This document shows positions 6,421-15,613 of a stretch of DNA of 64,000 nucleotides, piece after piece. Positions within the stretch are counted from its first letter, which is position 1; each line of letters starts with the position of its first letter. This DNA is from an uncultured Bacteroidales bacterium. Its GTDB lineage: Bacteria > Bacteroidota > Bacteroidia > Bacteroidales > UBA932. The notes under the pieces were generated by a model. That model worked only from the letters and a program-made list of their open reading frames with translations. It did no database searches and was not told where the DNA came from. The position numbers and the translations under genes are program-made. The stretch covers positions 1 to 64,000 of the forward strand of contig CAJODQ010000012.1 in NCBI GenBank assembly GCA_905233345.1. The letters are read 5' to 3'.

Positions 6421-8670
6421 TTATTTCCATAAAGTATATCGGAGTCCGATATAAATTTTGCGGCCCATGAGGGGACCCCAGACGTTGCTTGCATCGAACA
6501 TGTTCGGTAAGTACATGGACGAGGTCGTGTGCATGTGGCTGAACGGGGCTTCGGCCCCGATGATGGCGTGGTGCTGGCGGTAGCCAAGAATGTTCTCGGC
6601 TCCGACATACACGTCGATACCCTTGAACTTGCGGGTGATCTGCGCATAGAGCATCGGATAGACCGGCGAGGTTTCCATGCTCCAGATTTCCGCCGCGTAT
6701 TTGGGAATCCGCATCGGGCCATTGAGCTGGGCCGTGAAGTCGAAGGTCCATTTGTTCATGGCCGTAGCGTACTGCATGTTGAGCACGCCTTTGTAGCGGC
6801 TGGTCATCGGGCGTTCCACGAGGCCCTGGTCCTTGAGCGTTACTTTCGCGTCGGTGTAGCGGAAGGTGGCCGTGATGTTGAAGCGCTCCAGCGGGTTGAC
6901 CGAGAAGTCCACCTGCCAGGTGTTGGTGTAGGACTTGCCGTTGAGGTTGTAGAAATCGATGGTCTGCGGGTTGCGCTCCGGGTCTACGACCACCTGCTTG
7001 TTGAAGTCGTTGTGGAAGTAGTCGAAGCTCAGGTAGGTCTCGGTGTCTTCCGCGCCGAAAGGCAGGTAGAAGGTCAGGTTGCCGCCCCAGGTCCAGGCGT
7101 CTTCCAGCAGGTCGAGATTGTCGGGGATGACGAAGGTCTTGTTGGTCGAGAAGATGCCGAGGTTGTCGGTGAAGATGTTGGCGGTGCGGTAGCCTCGGCC
7201 GCCGAGGGCGCGCAGCGTGATCCAGTCGGCAGGCGCCCAGCGGACATTGGCGCGCGGGGCGAAGAGCCAGCCGTGGAGGGTGTTGTATTCGAGGTTGACG
7301 CCGCCCACGAAGGTCAGGGCCTCTTCCCAGGTGAAGGTATATTCACCGAAGCCCGAGATCGCATGCTCTTTGCGGCTGAAGTCAGTCAGGTAGTCATAAC
7401 CATAGCCCTGCCGGATGTCGTCGTATTGCCAGGTGGCGCCGAACTCGACCTTGTGGAGCTCGTTGATCTCGTTCTGGTAGATGAGGTTGGCAAAGGCGGA
7501 GTTCTGCGTGGCGTCGTAGTTTTTCAGGCCGAAGAACGAATTGAATTCGTGGTGGTTGAAGTCGGTGACCAGGGCGATGTTGGCGTGGTTGTCTTCAGCA
7601 AGGGGCACGCCGATCTTGAAGTAGCCGTTAACGCCGCGGTTGCGGATCTTGGAGCCCCAGATTCCGTTCTGCAGGTTGTAGGTGTTGTCTTTGGTGGCGT
7701 CCATCTGGCCGCCGAGGCGGTCGTCGTTGAGGAATCGGCCGCCGAAGCGGATCTGCATGCCGCTCGGGGCGTAGTAGAGCCAGCGGCTGGTGAAATTGAG
7801 CTGCAGGTCTTCGGGTTCGTCGCGGAAACCGTCCTGGTTGTGGTCCATCTTGTAGGCTGTGCCGCCCACGTGGGCCATGTTGATCATGCTCCACTTCTCG
7901 TTGAACTGGATGGCCGAGGCGACGTTGGCCTCGAACATGGCGTCGGAACTGCCGTAGAGCTGGACGAAGAGCGGGGTTTCGTCGGTGGGCTTGCGGTGTT
8001 CCATGTTGATCTGGCCGGTGATGGCCTCCAGGCCGTTGATCACGGAAGAGGGGCCTTTGGCGATCTGGATGCTCTCGAGCCACTGGCCGGGGACGAACGA
8101 CATGCCGAAGGGCGAGGCGATGCCCCGCATCACAGGCCGGTTCTCGTCGAGCATCTGGGTGTAGGTGCCCGAGAGGCCGAGGAGCTTGATCTGGCGGGCG
8201 CCGGTCACGGCGTCGGAGAAGCCGACCGTAACGCTGGCGGAGTTCTCGAAGCTCTCGGCCAGGGCGCAGCAGGCCATCTTGCACAGGCCCGCCGCGGTGA
8301 TGACCTCGGTCTTGATACTCTTGAGTTTGGGCATGGTACTCTGCTGGGCGGTCACTTTCGACTCGCTCAGGTCGTTCTCGCCGCTGAGGTAGAATTTCGC
8401 CTCGGCGGTGCCGGGCTCGACGACCACCGTGTCGCGGGTGTAGCCCACATAGGTGGCGATGAGCGTGGCGCGGCCGTTCAGTTTCAGGGTGAATTCGCCG
8501 TTCTCGTCGGTCTCGATGAGCTTTTCCCGCTCCATGTGGTAGACCTGGGCGAAAGGCAGGGGTTCGGTGCCGCCGTTCGGCTTCTGGTAATAGACGTAGC
8601 CGTGGAAATTCTGTGCAAGGGCCGGCACCAGGCTCAGGCACAGGGATATGAATGTGAGGATTCTTTTCAT
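6421..8670 (-). CDS. TonB-dependent receptor, probable copper/metal type
   Basis: 749 residues, normal size for the family. Signal peptide (ALAQ), carboxypeptidase-regulatory-like domain (about 20-95: FAQVYH, TDENGEFTLKL, YVGYTRDTVVV), plug domain with the Cys-rich motif LCKMACCALAESF (about 129-141) and IAKGPSSVINGLEAITGQIN, then a 22-strand-type barrel ending GRKIYIGLRYTLWK. Receptors with this Cys-rich plug sit next to HMA proteins and His-rich small proteins in Bacteroidetes and are annotated for metal transport. Here the neighbours are exactly these. Substrate copper is inferred, not shown. Confidence 0.8.
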   Translation of the reverse strand: MKRILTFISLCLSLVPALAQNFHGYVYYQKPNGGTEPLPFAQVYHMEREKLIETDENGEFTLKLNGRATLIATYVGYTRDTVVVEPGTAEAKFYLSGENDLSESKVTAQQSTMPKLKSIKTEVITAAGLCKMACCALAESFENSASVTVGFSDAVTGARQIKLLGLSGTYTQMLDENRPVMRGIASPFGMSFVPGQWLESIQIAKGPSSVINGLEAITGQINMEHRKPTDETPLFVQLYGSSDAMFEANVASAIQFNEKWSMINMAHVGGTAYKMDHNQDGFRDEPEDLQLNFTSRWLYYAPSGMQIRFGGRFLNDDRLGGQMDATKDNTYNLQNGIWGSKIRNRGVNGYFKIGVPLAEDNHANIALVTDFNHHEFNSFFGLKNYDATQNSAFANLIYQNEINELHKVEFGATWQYDDIRQGYGYDYLTDFSRKEHAISGFGEYTFTWEEALTFVGGVNLEYNTLHGWLFAPRANVRWAPADWITLRALGGRGYRTANIFTDNLGIFSTNKTFVIPDNLDLLEDAWTWGGNLTFYLPFGAEDTETYLSFDYFHNDFNKQVVVDPERNPQTIDFYNLNGKSYTNTWQVDFSVNPLERFNITATFRYTDAKVTLKDQGLVERPMTSRYKGVLNMQYATAMNKWTFDFTAQLNGPMRIPKYAAEIWSMETSPVYPMLYAQITRKFKGIDVYVGAENILGYRQHHAIIGAEAPFSHMHTTSSMYLPNMFDASNVWGPLMGRKIYIGLRYTLWK

Positions 8671-8707
8671 GGGGTTCTGTTGGGTTGTGTTGAGGGATGT
8701 ACATGAG

Positions 8708-8728
8708 ATGCCCGGTCAAGCCGGGCAT
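8708..8728. repeat. Dispersed palindrome, copy 1
   Basis: ATGCCCGG, loop TCAAG, CCGGGCAT: 8-bp stem with 5-base loop, followed by GAC. It lies between two genes of the metal operon. Related copies are at 45374, 53943, 62541 and 63320, with a decayed copy near 44540. Confidence 0.8.
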
Positions 8729-8736
8729 GACAATCC

Positions 8737-9144
8737 TCAGATCAACCAAACAGAAAGGCGGGAAAGGGAGGCGCGCTCCGGCAAGGGCGGGGCATGCGAG
8801 ATCTGCGTGAGCAGGTGGGCGGGCAGGGTCTGCGCGAAGCAGGGCGTCTCGAAAACGAGGGGCAGGCCTGCGTCGGGCGTGCCGGCGGCGCGGTCGATGC
8901 CGCTGTCGCTGTCCTGGGCGTCGGTCAGCACATAGACGTGCGTCGAGCAGCAGCCATGATTGTGGTCATGGTCGTGGTCGGCGTCGTGGCTGTGGTGGTG
9001 GATGGCCTCGCAGGAAACGTCGCCCAGCATCCAGACAAAGTGCCGGCTCCCGTCGTCGTAGCAGGTGTGGATGCCGAAGCCCGCGTAGGAGAACACGTAG
9101 GCCAGGGCCAGCAGGCAGCAGAGGATGCTTGAAGCACGTTTCAT
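8737..9144 (-). CDS. Small His/Cys-rich exported protein, metal-linked
   Basis: 135 residues: signal peptide or N-terminal membrane helix, then GFGIHTCYDDGS, and a His-rich cluster with repeated HD pairs ending HGCC (about residues 49-66), and a Pro/Leu-rich tail. It resembles the small Cys/His proteins (HYC_CC_PP or DUF6769-like) that precede TonB metal receptors in Bacteroidetes, although I cannot confirm which family. It is first in the operon with the receptor and HMA protein, so a role in metal binding or sensing at the envelope is likely. Confidence 0.6.
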   Translation of the reverse strand: MKRASSILCCLLALAYVFSYAGFGIHTCYDDGSRHFVWMLGDVSCEAIHHHSHDADHDHDHNHGCCSTHVYVLTDAQDSDSGIDRAAGTPDAGLPLVFETPCFAQTLPAHLLTQISHAPPLPERASLSRLSVWLI

Positions 9145-9149
9145 CGATG

Positions 9150-9181
9150 CAAAAGTAAAGATTATTGACTATATTTGCAAA
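9150..9181 (-). promoter_or_regulatory. Promoter of the metal operon
   Basis: On the minus strand, TTTG (9181-9178) and TACTTTTG (9157-9150) are separated by exactly 20 bases, matching the Bacteroidetes -33/-7 pattern. The -7 box ends only 5 bases before the start codon, which would give an almost leaderless mRNA. A plus-strand TATATTTG at 9170-9177 overlaps it and may drive sppA. Confidence 0.6.
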
Positions 9182-9213
9182 ATGCAACTTGTAAAATCAT
9201 AATTAATTAGGAT

Positions 9214-10989
9214 ATGAAACCCTTCTGGAAAATCGTATTCGGCGGTTGCCTGGGTACCCTCATCGCATTTCTGCTTTTCAACCTCATTTTCTTCTGGGTC
9301 ATCGGCGCGGCCGTCTCCTCCATCGGCAAGAAGGCCGATAAACAGCCGACCGTCCCCCGGAACGCCATCCTGAAGATTGATCTCAACAATTCCATCGCGG
9401 AGCGGACCCAGGAAGGCTTTAACTTCAACCTGCTGGCGGGCAGCGCCAGCCTTTCGGAGAGCGTCTCGCTGCTCGACGCCGTGCAGGCGCTCGAACTGGC
9501 GGCAGTTGATCCGCAGATCCGTTTCGTCTACCTGAAGGCCGACAACCTCAACATGGGCATCGCACAGGCGGAGGAACTCCGCAACGCGCTGCTGCGCTTC
9601 CGCGAGAGCGGCAAGCCGGTGATCTCCTACAGCCAGAACCTCTCGGGCGGCTCCTACTACCTGGCATGCGTGGCCGACAAGGTGATCCTCAATGCGTACG
9701 GCGAATGCTCGATCACAGGCCTGAACTCCATGCAGCTGTACTACAAGGACCTGATCGACCATCTGGGCATCGACATCCAGCTCATCCGGCACGGCAAATA
9801 CAAATCGGCCGGCGAGCCCTACATCAAGAGCGAGATGAGCCAGGAGAACCGGGAGCAATACGAAAAGCTGCTCTCGACCATCTGGAATACGATCGCCGAA
9901 GCCGTGGCCACTTCGCGCAGCTTCACCACCGAGCAGTTCAACGCCTGGATCGACGACCTGGCCATCAGCACCGGCGAGGACGCCCAAAAATACGGCCTGG
10001 TTGACGAACGCTGGTACGACGACCAGGTGCGCGACTACTTCTGCACGCTCTGCGACGTGAAGAAAGCCAAGAACCTGCACTATATCTCACTGGGTGATTA
10101 CGCCAAGGCCCGCGTGAAATCGAACTACCGGGCGAAAGACAAGATCGCCGTGATCTATGCCGACGGCGAGATCGTGATGGACGACGACGGCATGGGCAAC
10201 ATCGGCAACAAGTTTGCCCGCGAGATCGCCGAGGTGCGGCAGGACTCCGCCGTCAAGGCCGTGGTGTTCCGCGTGAACAGTCCGGGCGGCAGCGTCCAGG
10301 CCTCCGCCGCCATCGAGCGGGAGATCGAACTGCTGAAAGCCTGCAAGCCCGTGGTGGCCAGCTACGGCGAATACGCAGCTTCGGGCGGTTACTGGATCAG
10401 CTGCCATGCCGACAAGATCTTCTCCGACCGGAGCACGCTCACCGGCTCGATCGGCGTGTTCGGCCTGATCCCGAGCTTCGGCCGGGCCCTCAAGAAAAAC
10501 GTGCACCTGAATGTCTTTGAAGTGTCCACGCACAAGCACGGTTCGCTCGCCAACGGCATGTTCGCGCTTGATCCCGTGGAAGAGGCGGTCATGCAGAAGC
10601 AGATCGACGATACCTACGAAGACTTCGTGAGCCGGGTAGCGACCGGCCGCGGCCTCTCGACCGACGCCGTGGATGCCATCGCACAGGGCCGTGTATGGGC
10701 TGGCGCCGATGCGATCCAGATTGGCCTCGTCGACGAACTGGGCGGTCTGACCGACGCCATCCGCTATGCCGCCGCAATGGTGTCGCTCGACAATTACCGG
10801 CTGGTCGAATGCCCGGCGGTTCCGACGCTCTACGACCAGTTGCTCGCCTCCATGTCGGAAGAAGGCACCGAGCAGGACATCCAGGCCAGCTTCGAGGCGC
10901 ACGCCGCCCGCATCAGCGAGTGGCTGCTCGGCCTCCGTGGCCCGGAAATTGCCGCCCGCATGGACAACATCATGATTGTACTCCAATGA
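9214..10989 (+). CDS. sppA: Signal peptide peptidase SppA, 67K type
   Basis: 591 residues, matching the long (tandem-domain) SppA form. An N-terminal membrane helix (about 8-35) anchors it. The first S49 domain holds the catalytic Lys in HGKYKSAGEPY (Lys197) and the second holds the catalytic Ser in YAASGGYW (Ser390). The Lys/Ser pair across two domains is the known SppA dyad. VNSPGGSVQASAAIE and TGSIGVFG motifs are intact. It degrades cleaved signal peptides in the membrane. The next gene starts inside its stop codon (ATGA), implying co-translation. Confidence 0.92.
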   Translation: MKPFWKIVFGGCLGTLIAFLLFNLIFFWVIGAAVSSIGKKADKQPTVPRNAILKIDLNNSIAERTQEGFNFNLLAGSASLSESVSLLDAVQALELAAVDPQIRFVYLKADNLNMGIAQAEELRNALLRFRESGKPVISYSQNLSGGSYYLACVADKVILNAYGECSITGLNSMQLYYKDLIDHLGIDIQLIRHGKYKSAGEPYIKSEMSQENREQYEKLLSTIWNTIAEAVATSRSFTTEQFNAWIDDLAISTGEDAQKYGLVDERWYDDQVRDYFCTLCDVKKAKNLHYISLGDYAKARVKSNYRAKDKIAVIYADGEIVMDDDGMGNIGNKFAREIAEVRQDSAVKAVVFRVNSPGGSVQASAAIEREIELLKACKPVVASYGEYAASGGYWISCHADKIFSDRSTLTGSIGVFGLIPSFGRALKKNVHLNVFEVSTHKHGSLANGMFALDPVEEAVMQKQIDDTYEDFVSRVATGRGLSTDAVDAIAQGRVWAGADAIQIGLVDELGGLTDAIRYAAAMVSLDNYRLVECPAVPTLYDQLLASMSEEGTEQDIQASFEAHAARISEWLLGLRGPEIAARMDNIMIVLQ

Positions 10990-12251
10990 AACGGACGATG
11001 AAACAGCTGTCTTGCCTGGCGCTCTCACTTGCCGCCCTGTTGCTCGCCCTTCCTGCGGCGGGTCGGGTCTGGTATGTGAGTGAAAGCGCCGGTTCCAACC
11101 GCAACGACGGGACGCGGGAAAACCCGCTCAAGAACATCCAGAAAGCGGTCGACCTTGCGGAAGCGGGCGATGAGATCTATGTGGCGGAGGGCAACTACTA
11201 CGGTTTGCTCAATGCCGGCAACATCCGGATCAACAAGGGCGTCTCTATCTTCGGCGGATACGCGACGGACTTTTCGGAGCGCGACATCCTGAAGCACCGG
11301 ACGTATATCCAGCCCACCGCCACCTCGAACGGTACGGCCATGGGACAGGGCACGATCCAGATCAACGTGCTCCAGCCCGGTACGCCCGTGGTGCTGGACG
11401 GCCTGATCATGGACCGCGGCAATTCCGTGGCATATGACGCACGCGGAGAGGGACGGCCCGTCGGGGTCGAAACGGCCATGATGTGCCCCATCGGCACGGC
11501 CGGCGTCGGCGCGCCGGGCATCCCCGAAGATCAGGTCCATACCAGCGAAACAGCGATTGTCAGCATCAATACGGGCTGCCGCTGCGACGTGACCATCCGC
11601 AACTGCGCCTTCCTCAACGGACCGAATTTCGGCCTGATCGGCTCGACCTTCGGCACGACGGTGACGGTCGACAACTGCATCTTCGTCAACATCCGCATGG
11701 CGGCCGTGGAGCTGCGCGGCGCTTCAGCGGCGCTCAACAGCAAGACGGTCTTCACCAACAATACCGTGCTCTTCACCTGGTCGCGCCTGCGAGACCAGCG
11801 CGACATGGGCTATGGCTACCGCTACATGCCCCGCAACGATACGTATCTCGACCATTGCATCATCGGCTGCAGCGTGTTCTCCGGGCTTGACCGCACGCAT
11901 GTGGACAGCCCCGCCGCCAAGGAGGCGGAGCGGGTGACCACCTGTGAGCATTCGCTCTTCTTCCTCAACCGCCAGGCCGACCTCGTGCTGCCGGGTGGCG
12001 GCATGTTCCTCCGGGTTCGCGTCGATGACTTCGAAGACGTGGAGCAGCTGGCCGAGGTGTCGGGCAACAAGGCGGTCGACGATCCGGAAGACCTCTTCGG
12101 CGATGCCATCAACGGAGCTTATCTCAAGGGCTTTGTCAAGGCGACGGCCGAGAATCCCAGTGTGAAGATGTTCGCCAACCACTATCCGGTGGAAGAGGCG
12201 CTGAAGCTCTTCGGGGCCGTGGCGGGCTACGGTGCACAACTGCCGAAATAG
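10986..12251 (+). CDS. Secreted right-handed beta-helix protein
   Basis: 421 residues. Signal peptide ending PAAG, then the opening typical of pectin-lyase-fold/DUF1565-like proteins (RVWYVSESAGSNRNDGT, NPLKNIQKAVDLAEAGDEIYVAEG) and a long run of beta-helix rungs (VDNCIFVNIRM, NNTVLFTWSRL). No catalytic residues of a polysaccharide lyase are obvious, so it may bind or cleave glycans or be structural. It overlaps the sppA stop by 4 bases and is followed after 7 bases by the GH9 fusion, suggesting carbohydrate work. Confidence 0.7.
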   Translation: MKRTMKQLSCLALSLAALLLALPAAGRVWYVSESAGSNRNDGTRENPLKNIQKAVDLAEAGDEIYVAEGNYYGLLNAGNIRINKGVSIFGGYATDFSERDILKHRTYIQPTATSNGTAMGQGTIQINVLQPGTPVVLDGLIMDRGNSVAYDARGEGRPVGVETAMMCPIGTAGVGAPGIPEDQVHTSETAIVSINTGCRCDVTIRNCAFLNGPNFGLIGSTFGTTVTVDNCIFVNIRMAAVELRGASAALNSKTVFTNNTVLFTWSRLRDQRDMGYGYRYMPRNDTYLDHCIIGCSVFSGLDRTHVDSPAAKEAERVTTCEHSLFFLNRQADLVLPGGGMFLRVRVDDFEDVEQLAEVSGNKAVDDPEDLFGDAINGAYLKGFVKATAENPSVKMFANHYPVEEALKLFGAVAGYGAQLPK

Positions 12252-12258
12252 TTCGCCA

Positions 12259-14754
12259 ATGAAACGCTGGTTCTTCGTTTGGGCGCTTGCCCTGCTGGCC
12301 TTCCTGCCCCTGCGGGCGGAAAGGGTCATCCGCGTCAACCTGGCGGGCTACCTGCCCGATGACATCAAGGTGGCGGTGCTGCTGGCGGACGGGGACGTGC
12401 CGGCTGCTTTCGAAGTGCGCGACGCCATCACGGACCAGTGCGTGCTCCGGGGGGAGGGCTGTCGGGAAGATGCTGCCAAGTGGGCGCTGCCCTGCGCCCT
12501 GCGCCTGGATTTTTCTGCGCTACAGGCCCCAGGTGCTTACTATCTGGTCTGCGCCGAGGCCGTCTCGCCGGTTTTCCGCATCGGCCCTGACGTGTACGAC
12601 GGGCTGTCTGATTTCCTGCTGACCTACCTGCGCCAGCAGCGATGCGGTGACAATCCCTACAACAACCACGTGTGCCACGAGCACGACGGTTACATCGTGT
12701 ACCATCCCACCCGCACGGGCGAGCACATCGACGTAACGGGCGGCTGGCACGACGCGACAGATTACCTGCAATACACGACCACTTCGGCGACGACCATCTA
12801 CCAAATGGCTTTCGCTTGGAAATACGCCACAGACCGTTCGGTCTTCGGCGACCGTTTCGACGCCACGGGTCGTCCCGGGGGCAACGGCATCCCTGACATC
12901 CTCGACGAGGTGAAGTGGGGGCTCGACTGGCTCGACAAGATGAACCCGGCGCCGCGCGAGATGTACAACCAGATTGCGGACGACCGCGACCATGCCGGGA
13001 TGCGGCTGCCGTACCTCGATTCGGTGGATTACGGCTACGGGCCGGGTGCCGGCCGCCCCGTCTATTTCGTGACGGGCGAACCGCAGATCGCCGGCCGGAA
13101 GGTCAACCGGACCACCGGTGTCTCTTCCATTGCGGCTAAGTTCGCTTCTTCCTTTGCCCTGGGCGCCGATGTGATCCGGCCCTGGTATCCCGAGTTCGCC
13201 GCCAAGCTGGAAGGCAAGGTCCAGGACGCCTGGGATTTCGCGCTGGAAGTGCCGGGCAACACGCAGACCGCCTGCGTCGTGTCGCCCTATTTCTATGAAG
13301 AAGACAGCTGGGTGGACGACCTGGAACTGGCCGCCGCCACGCTCTACGCCCTGGGCCGTGGGGACGACTGGAAGCAGCGCGCCGCCTATTGGGGCGAGCT
13401 GGAGCCCTATTCGCCCTGGATCGACGGGCAGAAGGGCAAGGAATACCATCACTACCAGTGGTATCCGTTCATCAATCTGGGACACTGGCTGCTGGCGGAG
13501 AGTGAAGATGCCGCGGCCTCTGCGGAGTTTGCCGGGTATCTGGAAGACGGCCTGGGCCGGCTCCAGGGCCAGGGTGCTTCCGATCCGTTCCGACACGGCG
13601 TTCCGTATCTCTGGTGCTCCAACAACCTGACCTCCGCGGCCCTGACACAGGCCTGGCTCTATGGACGGGCCACCGGCGATATGCAGTTCCGGGAGCAGGA
13701 GACGGCTTTGCGGGACTGGCTTTTCGGCTGCAATCCCTGGGGCACGTCGATGATCGTCGGCTGGCCAGCGGCGCAGCTGCCGGGCTATGACACGCCGACA
13801 GATCCCCATTCTTCCTATGTGAAGGTCAACGGCGACCTGCCGCTGGGCGGCCTGATCGACGGGCCGATCATGCGGCAGCTCTTCCTGGACCGGGCGGGCG
13901 CGGCACTGAGCCAGCCCGATGATTTCGCGTGGCTGAACCATGGCGAGGCCGTGTATCACGACGACATCGGCGACTATGCCAGCAACGAGCCCACCATGGA
14001 CGGCACGGCCGGCCTGATGGCGTACGCGGCGGAACTGGAAGCCCGCGGCCGCGCCGCTCGCATCTTCCAGAAAGACCGCTTCGGGGCCATCGTCCGGGTC
14101 CATCCCGACGAGAAAGTCATCTATCTCTGCTTCACGGCAGACGAGAATTTCAACGGGGCGGAGACCATCCTCCAGACCCTGAAGAAGCAGAAGGTCATGG
14201 GCAATTTCTTCCTGACCGGCAACTGCCTGCGCCATGCGCCGAACCAGGCGGTCATCCGCCGCATCGTGGCGGAGGGCCACTATGTGGGCGGGCACTCCGA
14301 CGGGCATGTGCTTTACTGCGACTGGGGCCCGCAGCGGCCCACGCTCATGGGTGCCGACAGCATCGTCAACGATCTGAAAGCCAATTATGCCGAGCTGGCG
14401 AAATTCGGCGTGCCGCGCGAAGCGGCACAGTGGTTCCTGCCACCGTATGAGCACTACAACGATTTCAGTGTGGACATCCTCGAAGGGATGGGGGTTCACG
14501 TGGTTAACTATACCCCGGGCATCGGTACACCCGCCGACTACACGACGCCCGATATGCCGAGTTACCGGAAGGCCCAGCCGCTGATCGACGGGCTCTGGAA
14601 ATTCGAGAAAGAGCAGGGGCTCAACGGCGCGCTGCTGCTCATCCACCCGGGCATCCATCCCGACCGCCCGGAGAGCGAGCGCCTCTACAACCGCCTCGAC
14701 GAGATCATCCGCTACCTGAAGAAAAAAGGATACCGCTTTGACAGACTACCTTGA
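12259..14754 (+). CDS. GH9 glycoside hydrolase fused to polysaccharide deacetylase
   Basis: 831 residues. Signal peptide, CelD_N Ig-like domain (about 20-105, RVNLAGYLPDD), GH9 (alpha/alpha)6 catalytic domain (about 115-605) with GGWHDATDY (Asp165 and Asp168, the usual nucleophile-activating pair) and SNEPTMDGTAGLM (Glu577, expected proton donor), then a NodB-type deacetylase domain (about 615-831). In that domain TFDDG is replaced by FTADEN (Asp628, Glu629), while HSDGH (His679, His683), FLPPYEHYN and LLIHPG are kept. GH9 enzymes cleave beta-1,4-glucans such as cellulose. The fusion would couple backbone cleavage with removal of acetyl or N-acetyl groups. The longer frame from 12232 adds residues before the signal peptide and is rejected. 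Confidence 0.85.
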   Translation: MKRWFFVWALALLAFLPLRAERVIRVNLAGYLPDDIKVAVLLADGDVPAAFEVRDAITDQCVLRGEGCREDAAKWALPCALRLDFSALQAPGAYYLVCAEAVSPVFRIGPDVYDGLSDFLLTYLRQQRCGDNPYNNHVCHEHDGYIVYHPTRTGEHIDVTGGWHDATDYLQYTTTSATTIYQMAFAWKYATDRSVFGDRFDATGRPGGNGIPDILDEVKWGLDWLDKMNPAPREMYNQIADDRDHAGMRLPYLDSVDYGYGPGAGRPVYFVTGEPQIAGRKVNRTTGVSSIAAKFASSFALGADVIRPWYPEFAAKLEGKVQDAWDFALEVPGNTQTACVVSPYFYEEDSWVDDLELAAATLYALGRGDDWKQRAAYWGELEPYSPWIDGQKGKEYHHYQWYPFINLGHWLLAESEDAAASAEFAGYLEDGLGRLQGQGASDPFRHGVPYLWCSNNLTSAALTQAWLYGRATGDMQFREQETALRDWLFGCNPWGTSMIVGWPAAQLPGYDTPTDPHSSYVKVNGDLPLGGLIDGPIMRQLFLDRAGAALSQPDDFAWLNHGEAVYHDDIGDYASNEPTMDGTAGLMAYAAELEARGRAARIFQKDRFGAIVRVHPDEKVIYLCFTADENFNGAETILQTLKKQKVMGNFFLTGNCLRHAPNQAVIRRIVAEGHYVGGHSDGHVLYCDWGPQRPTLMGADSIVNDLKANYAELAKFGVPREAAQWFLPPYEHYNDFSVDILEGMGVHVVNYTPGIGTPADYTTPDMPSYRKAQPLIDGLWKFEKEQGLNGALLLIHPGIHPDRPESERLYNRLDEIIRYLKKKGYRFDRLP

Positions 14755-15611
14755 TGAATATGTACAAGATAACCCGAAAGAATAACCTGACTCCCACCAT
14801 CTGCCTGATGGACGTGGAGGCGCCGCGCATTGCCGCCGCGGCGATGCCGGGCCAGTTCCTGATCGTGCGGGCCCGGCCGGAAGGGGAGCGCGTCCCCCTG
14901 ACCATCTGCGACTATGACCGTGCGAAGGGGACGGTGACCATCGTCACCCAGCTCATCGGCGCTTCGAGCCGCCTGATCTGCGCCCTCGAAGAAGGAGAAT
15001 GTTTCACCGACGTGGTCGGGCCGCTGGGCGTGCCTTCCGATTTCGTGGAGATGCCGGATGACGCGCTGAAGGGCCGCCGCTATCTGTTCGTGGCGGGTGG
15101 ACTCGGCACGGCGCCGGTCTATCCGCAGGCGAAATACCTGCACGAGCGCGGCGCGAAGGTCGACGTGATCGTCGGCGCCAAGACCGCCGACCTGCTGATC
15201 CTGCGCCAAGAGATGGCTTCCGTCTGCGACCATTTGTACGTCTGCACCGACGACGGTTCTGAAGGGCATCACGGTCTGGTTACCGAGCAGATCAAACTGC
15301 TGCTGGAAGCAGGGGAGACCTACGATCAGGCGGTGGCCATTGGCCCGATGATCATGATGAAATTCGTGACGCTGACGCTGAAGGATTCCGGTATTCCCTT
15401 GACGGTGAGCCTCAATACGCTGATGGTCGACGGCACGGGCATGTGTGGATGCTGCCGCATCACGGTGGGCGGAAAAGTGCGTTTTGCCTGCGTGGAAGGG
15501 CCGGAGTTCAACGCTTATGAGGTCGACTTCGATGAGGCGCTGCGCCGCCAGACCATGTACCGCCCGCAGGAACAGGAAGCGGATCATCAATGTAAAATAG
15601 GGAGAGGTTAA
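14754..15611 (+). CDS. nfnA: NfnA-type FAD/NAD-binding ferredoxin reductase subunit
   Basis: 285 residues. FAD-binding ferredoxin-reductase-type domain (PGQFLIVRARPEGERVPLTI), NAD-binding part (GGLGTAPVYPQAKYL), and a C-terminal [2Fe-2S] site with the CGCC and FACVEGPEF cysteines. The family covers the small subunit of NADH-dependent ferredoxin:NADP oxidoreductase and dihydroorotate dehydrogenase electron-transfer subunits. The gene directly downstream is its usual large-subunit partner, which decides for NfnA. Start overlaps the GH9 stop (ATGA); a second ATG lies 6 bases further. Confidence 0.85.
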   Translation: MNMYKITRKNNLTPTICLMDVEAPRIAAAAMPGQFLIVRARPEGERVPLTICDYDRAKGTVTIVTQLIGASSRLICALEEGECFTDVVGPLGVPSDFVEMPDDALKGRRYLFVAGGLGTAPVYPQAKYLHERGAKVDVIVGAKTADLLILRQEMASVCDHLYVCTDDGSEGHHGLVTEQIKLLLEAGETYDQAVAIGPMIMMKFVTLTLKDSGIPLTVSLNTLMVDGTGMCGCCRITVGGKVRFACVEGPEFNAYEVDFDEALRRQTMYRPQEQEADHQCKIGRG

Positions 15612-15613
15612 TC

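Noticed and set aside
6529..8706. Long open frame (about 725 codons) antisense to the TonB receptor
   Set aside because: Val/Glu/Gly-rich shadow of a GC-rich gene; the opposite strand has a full receptor with signal peptide and motifs.
12520..14658. Open frame of about 712 codons antisense to the GH9 fusion
   Set aside because: Composition typical of a reverse-strand shadow; the GH9 and deacetylase motifs are on the plus strand.
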